Shown piece after piece: positions 5,104-6,934 of a DNA stretch of 6,934 nt. The DNA lies in contig SFNX01000092.1 in assembly GCA_004552595.1 (NCBI GenBank), positions 1 to 6,934 of the forward strand. Reading direction: 5' to 3'. The DNA comes from Lachnospiraceae bacterium (GTDB lineage Bacteria > Bacillota > Clostridia > Lachnospirales > Lachnospiraceae). The stretch's first letter is position 1, and every line of letters begins with the position of its first letter. A program made the position numbers and the translations under genes. The notes beneath the pieces were generated by a model. It did no database searches. It saw nothing but the letters and a program-made list of their open reading frames with translations, and was not told where the DNA came from.

Positions 5104-6021
5104 TTATAATCTTTTATGAGCTAAGAGTAGGTTAGTTGGTGTATTCCTGGCGTGTGCAGTCTTCTTTTGATTTTCTGAGATATCCGTGTACCTAAGAGTC
5201 ATTCTAATTTCTGAATGACCCATCAGATTCTGAAGAACAAATACATTTCCACCGTTCTCTATAAAGTAAGTAGCAAAAGAATGCCTTAGCTGATATGGTG
5301 TAACTTTTACTTCAGCTTTATCACTAAGCTTTCTAAACTCTCTTGCAAGCTCATTAGTACTAAGCTGATTAGCGTCTCTAGATGGGAAAATAAACTCTAT
5401 CTCAGCAGGCTTAATTCTAAGATACTTATTAAGAGCACTTATAACATTATCACTAAGATAACAGATTCGCTCTCTTCTAGTCTTAGCTTTATCTTTAGTA
5501 ACAATAATAGTACCCGCAGCCGCGTCATAATCAGAATTAACTAATCTAGTAATCTCTGAAGTTCTTATACCTGTATCAAGCATTAGAAGAATCATAGTAT
5601 AGTTTCTTAGACCTGTAAAAGTCTTTCTGTCGCAGGTATCTAATAAAGCTTTAATATCATCAATAGACGCAGCGTGAATATTACCGTCATCTCTCTTCTT
5701 ATGCAGTCCTAGCTTTGATAGTGGATTACATTCCAGGATGTCTTGTTTAACACACCAGTTAAAGAACGAGCTGAGATTTGAAAATGGTCTGTTATATACG
5801 GCTGGTGAAGTATCAGGAATGCTTTTAAAGAACTCAACAAGATCGTTATTGAGTATCTCCAACTCCATAGTGTTACAGCCGAAGTCAGAAAACTTCTTAA
5901 ATGTCTTCATGTAGTCGTTAAGAGTCCTGGGTGATATTTGCTCAGCCATCTTGAAGTTAATAAACTCCATAGCTACGTCAGAAAATGCTAGTGTCTCGGT
6001 TACGGTGGTCTTAATTCTCAT
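5104..6021 (-). CDS. int: Tyrosine recombinase (phage integrase)
   Basis: This is a full-length 305-aa site-specific recombinase that would insert and excise the element. Residues about 12-95 form the SAM-like core-binding domain and 112-295 the catalytic domain. The first catalytic arginine is Arg153 (TGIRTSEI) and a beta-hairpin lysine lies in TKDKAKTRRE (about 175-184). The box II motif is PYQLRHSFATYF with Arg246. His269 is in LMGHSEIRMTLRYTD and the nucleophile is Tyr278. The usual first histidine of H-x-x-R is Tyr243 here, which some integrases tolerate. AGGAGG (6027-6032) five bases before the ATG is a clear ribosome binding site. The gene lies next to tRNA-Trp, whose 3' end faces it. 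This is the standard layout of a tRNA-associated integration site. Confidence 0.95.
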   Translation of the reverse strand: MRIKTTVTETLAFSDVAMEFINFKMAEQISPRTLNDYMKTFKKFSDFGCNTMELEILNNDLVEFFKSIPDTSPAVYNRPFSNLSSFFNWCVKQDILECNPLSKLGLHKKRDDGNIHAASIDDIKALLDTCDRKTFTGLRNYTMILLMLDTGIRTSEITRLVNSDYDAAAGTIIVTKDKAKTRRERICYLSDNVISALNKYLRIKPAEIEFIFPSRDANQLSTNELAREFRKLSDKAEVKVTPYQLRHSFATYFIENGGNVFVLQNLMGHSEIRMTLRYTDISENQKKTAHARNTPTNLLLAHKRL

Positions 6022-6043
6022 AGTTTCCTCCTAAAATAGAAAA

Positions 6044-6070
6044 TTTGGAAACCGTAGACTCTACACAGCT
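6044..6070 (-). other. Degenerate tRNA-Trp-like segment; candidate att-related site
   Basis: This stretch matches the D-arm/anticodon part of tRNA-Trp (6164-6188) at 22 of 25 tRNA positions once two single-base insertions are allowed. Shared blocks are TTTGGA, ACCG, CTCTAC and CAGCT. The similarity stops at both ends, so it is not a whole pseudo-tRNA. It sits just upstream of the integrase gene, where attachment or integrase-binding sites are expected. An old att remnant or phage attP sequence is inferred; chance is possible. Confidence 0.4.
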
Positions 6071-6078
6071 TTATAGAA

Positions 6079-6119
6079 CAAAAAAAGAGTATCAATAGTC
6101 AAAAAACCATTGATACTCT
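6079..6119 (-). terminator. Intrinsic terminator of the rRNA/tRNA operon
   Basis: AGAGTATCAAT (6086-6096) and ATTGATACTCT (6109-6119) form a perfect 11-bp stem with a 12-base loop. On the minus strand it is followed by a T-run (6086-6081). It lies 6 bases past the CCA end of tRNA-Trp and would end the whole stable-RNA operon before the integrase gene. Confidence 0.9.
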
Positions 6120-6125
6120 ATACTC

Positions 6126-6201
6126 TGGCAGGGGAAGAAGGCTTCGAACCCTCGGCCTACGGTTTTGGAGACCGCCGCTCTACCAGCTGAGCTATTCCCC
6201 T
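6126..6201 (-). tRNA. tRNA-Trp (anticodon CCA)
   Basis: The cloverleaf is complete: acceptor AGGGGAA/TTCCCCT, discriminator G, encoded CCA, D-arm GCTC..GAGC, anticodon loop CTCCAAA with CCA at positions 34-36, and T-arm GGTTCGAAG. It reads UGG codons. It is the last tRNA of the operon, and its 3' end points at the phage integrase, making it the likely host target for integration. The gene remains intact. Confidence 0.95.
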
Positions 6202-6205
6202 ATAG

Positions 6206-6282
6206 TGGTGGGCCTTCAGGGACTCGAACCCCAGACCGACCGGTTATGAGCCGGTTGCTCTAACCAACTGAGCTAAAGGCCC
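6206..6282 (-). tRNA. tRNA with CAT anticodon (elongator Met or Ile2)
   Basis: Acceptor GGGCCTT pairs with AAGGCCC, followed by discriminator A and encoded CCA. The anticodon loop CTCATAA gives CAT. This anticodon serves elongator Met, or Ile2 when C34 becomes lysidine. The first pair is G-C rather than the mismatch of initiator tRNA, so fMet is excluded. Body elements such as CTTTAGCTCAGTTGGTTAGAGC occur in both alternatives and I cannot choose firmly. It lies 4 bases from tRNA-Trp. Confidence 0.9.
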
Positions 6283-6288
6283 TTATGT

Positions 6289-6322
6289 CAGTATTGCCGC
6301 CACGTTTGTGACGGCAATACTG
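6289..6322 (-). other. 15-bp hairpin between two tRNAs
   Basis: CAGTATTGCCGTCAC and GTGGCGGCAATACTG pair fully around an AAAC loop on the minus strand, including one T-G wobble. In the plus-strand RNA that wobble would be an A-C mismatch, so the hairpin belongs to the operon transcript. No T-run follows, so it is not a normal terminator. It may guide processing of the tRNA precursor. Confidence 0.6.
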
Positions 6323-6324
6323 CT

Positions 6325-6400
<76 letters not shown>

Positions 6401-6435
6401 AAATAAAAGGGCCTGACATGCGCCAAACCCTTTTA

Positions 6436-6530
<95 letters not shown>

Positions 6531-6551
6531 GGGGAAGAGGAAATCTTCCCC
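6531..6551 (-). other. 8-bp hairpin in place of the missing 5S 5' end
   Basis: GGGGAAGA and TCTTCCCC pair perfectly around a 5-base loop. The segment shares the 8-mer GGGAAGAT with the 3' part of the 5S itself, which could point to template switching during a rearrangement. No T-run follows. Confidence 0.5.
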
Positions 6552-6555
6552 TTCA

Positions 6556-6631
6556 TGGTACACCTTCAGGGACTCGAACCCTGGACACCCTGATTAAGAG
6601 TCAGGTGCTCTACCAGCTGAGCTAAAGGTGC
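6556..6631 (-). tRNA. tRNA-Lys (anticodon CTT)
   Basis: Acceptor GCACCTT pairs with AAGGTGT with a G-T first pair, followed by discriminator A and encoded CCA. The anticodon stem CCTGA/TCAGG holds loop CTCTTAA, giving CTT, which reads AAG only. The D-arm and T-arm are canonical. It lies between the 23S gene and the truncated 5S. Confidence 0.92.
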
Positions 6632-6634
6632 ATG

Positions 6635-6709
6635 TGGTGACCCGTAGGAGAGTCGAACTCCTGATTCAGGCGTGAGAGGCCTACGTCTTAACCACTTGAC
6701 CAACGGGCC
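6635..6709 (-). tRNA. tRNA-Glu (anticodon CTC)
   Basis: Acceptor GGCCCGT pairs with ACGGGTC, followed by discriminator A and CCA. The body GTTGGTCAAGTGGTTAAGAC is typical of bacterial tRNA-Glu. The anticodon loop CTCTCAC gives CTC, which reads GAG only; most bacteria rely on the TTC form. It is 3 bases upstream of tRNA-Lys. Confidence 0.92.
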
Positions 6710-6771
6710 ATATAGGGCTTACACCCTGAAAACTGAACAGAAAGAGGAACAAGGCAGCCTGCATAATATTG

Positions 6772-6934
6772 TAGGTCAAGCCCTCGGGCTATTAGTATCG
6801 GTAGGCTGAACACATTACTGCGCTTACACCGCCGACCTATCAACCATGTAGTCTACATGGACCCTTACTCCATAAAGGATGGGAGATCTTATCTTAGGGG
6901 GAGTTTCACGCTTAGATGCCTTCAGCGTTTATCT
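6772..6934 (-). rRNA. rrl: 23S rRNA, 3' end (cut by window edge)
   Basis: The minus strand reads AGATAAACGCTGAAGGCATC, then TAAGCGTGAAACTCCCCC, TTGATAGGTCGGCGGTGTAA, GCGCAGTAATGTGTTCAGCC and the terminal CCGATACTAATAGCCCGAGG followed by GCTTGACC. These are the conserved last helices of bacterial large-subunit rRNA. The 3' end is placed within a few bases of 6772. The spacer 6710-6771 contains CTGTTCAGTTTTCAGGG, a sequence style common after Firmicute 23S genes. It holds no 5S sequence. Confidence 0.95.

Overview
The window joins two kinds of DNA. The right end (about 6072-6934) is the tail of a bacterial ribosomal RNA operon on the minus strand: the 3' end of 23S rRNA, then tRNA-Glu(CTC), tRNA-Lys(CTT), a 5S rRNA that seems to lack its 5' strand, tRNA-Asn(GTT), a CAT-anticodon tRNA, tRNA-Trp(CCA) and a strong intrinsic terminator. 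The rRNA and tRNA sequences, encoded CCA ends and strong AGGAGG-type ribosome binding sites suggest a Bacillota (Firmicutes) host. I cannot name the genus.

Left of the operon is a prophage or prophage-like element, with its integrase next to the tRNA-Trp 3' side. In minus-strand order from the junction it carries a tyrosine recombinase (5104-6021), a convergent plus-strand NUMOD4/HNH endonuclease (4500-4970), about 1 kb without protein genes (3452-4499), a second HNH protein (2594-3451), a 42-aa coiled-coil protein, a 25-aa membrane peptide, terminase small and large subunits, and two genes resembling tail or baseplate accessory proteins. The last of these runs off the left edge.

The minus-strand genes from 3451 leftwards look like one operon: strong ribosome binding sites, 34-bp or smaller gaps, and stop/start or short overlaps at three junctions. 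A pair of 12-bp palindromes exactly 21 bp apart sits before the 25-aa gene and may be an operator for the packaging genes. Nothing recognisable as a repressor or replication gene lies between integrase and terminase.

The most interesting part is the protein-free locus. From 4058 to 3551 (minus strand) it reads like a large structured non-coding RNA. It has a 15-bp closing helix with one bulge, a second 15-bp internal helix, two diverged copies of a domain of about 100 nt, and an intrinsic terminator with a U-run. G-U wobbles in several of these helices pair only in a minus-strand transcript. Upstream of it lie three tightly packed hairpins, a 14-bp palindrome, a 105-bp tract with no G or C, and a 25-bp alternating purine-pyrimidine run. 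Size and prophage setting recall the giant ROOL and GOLLD RNA classes, but I cannot confirm membership by eye.
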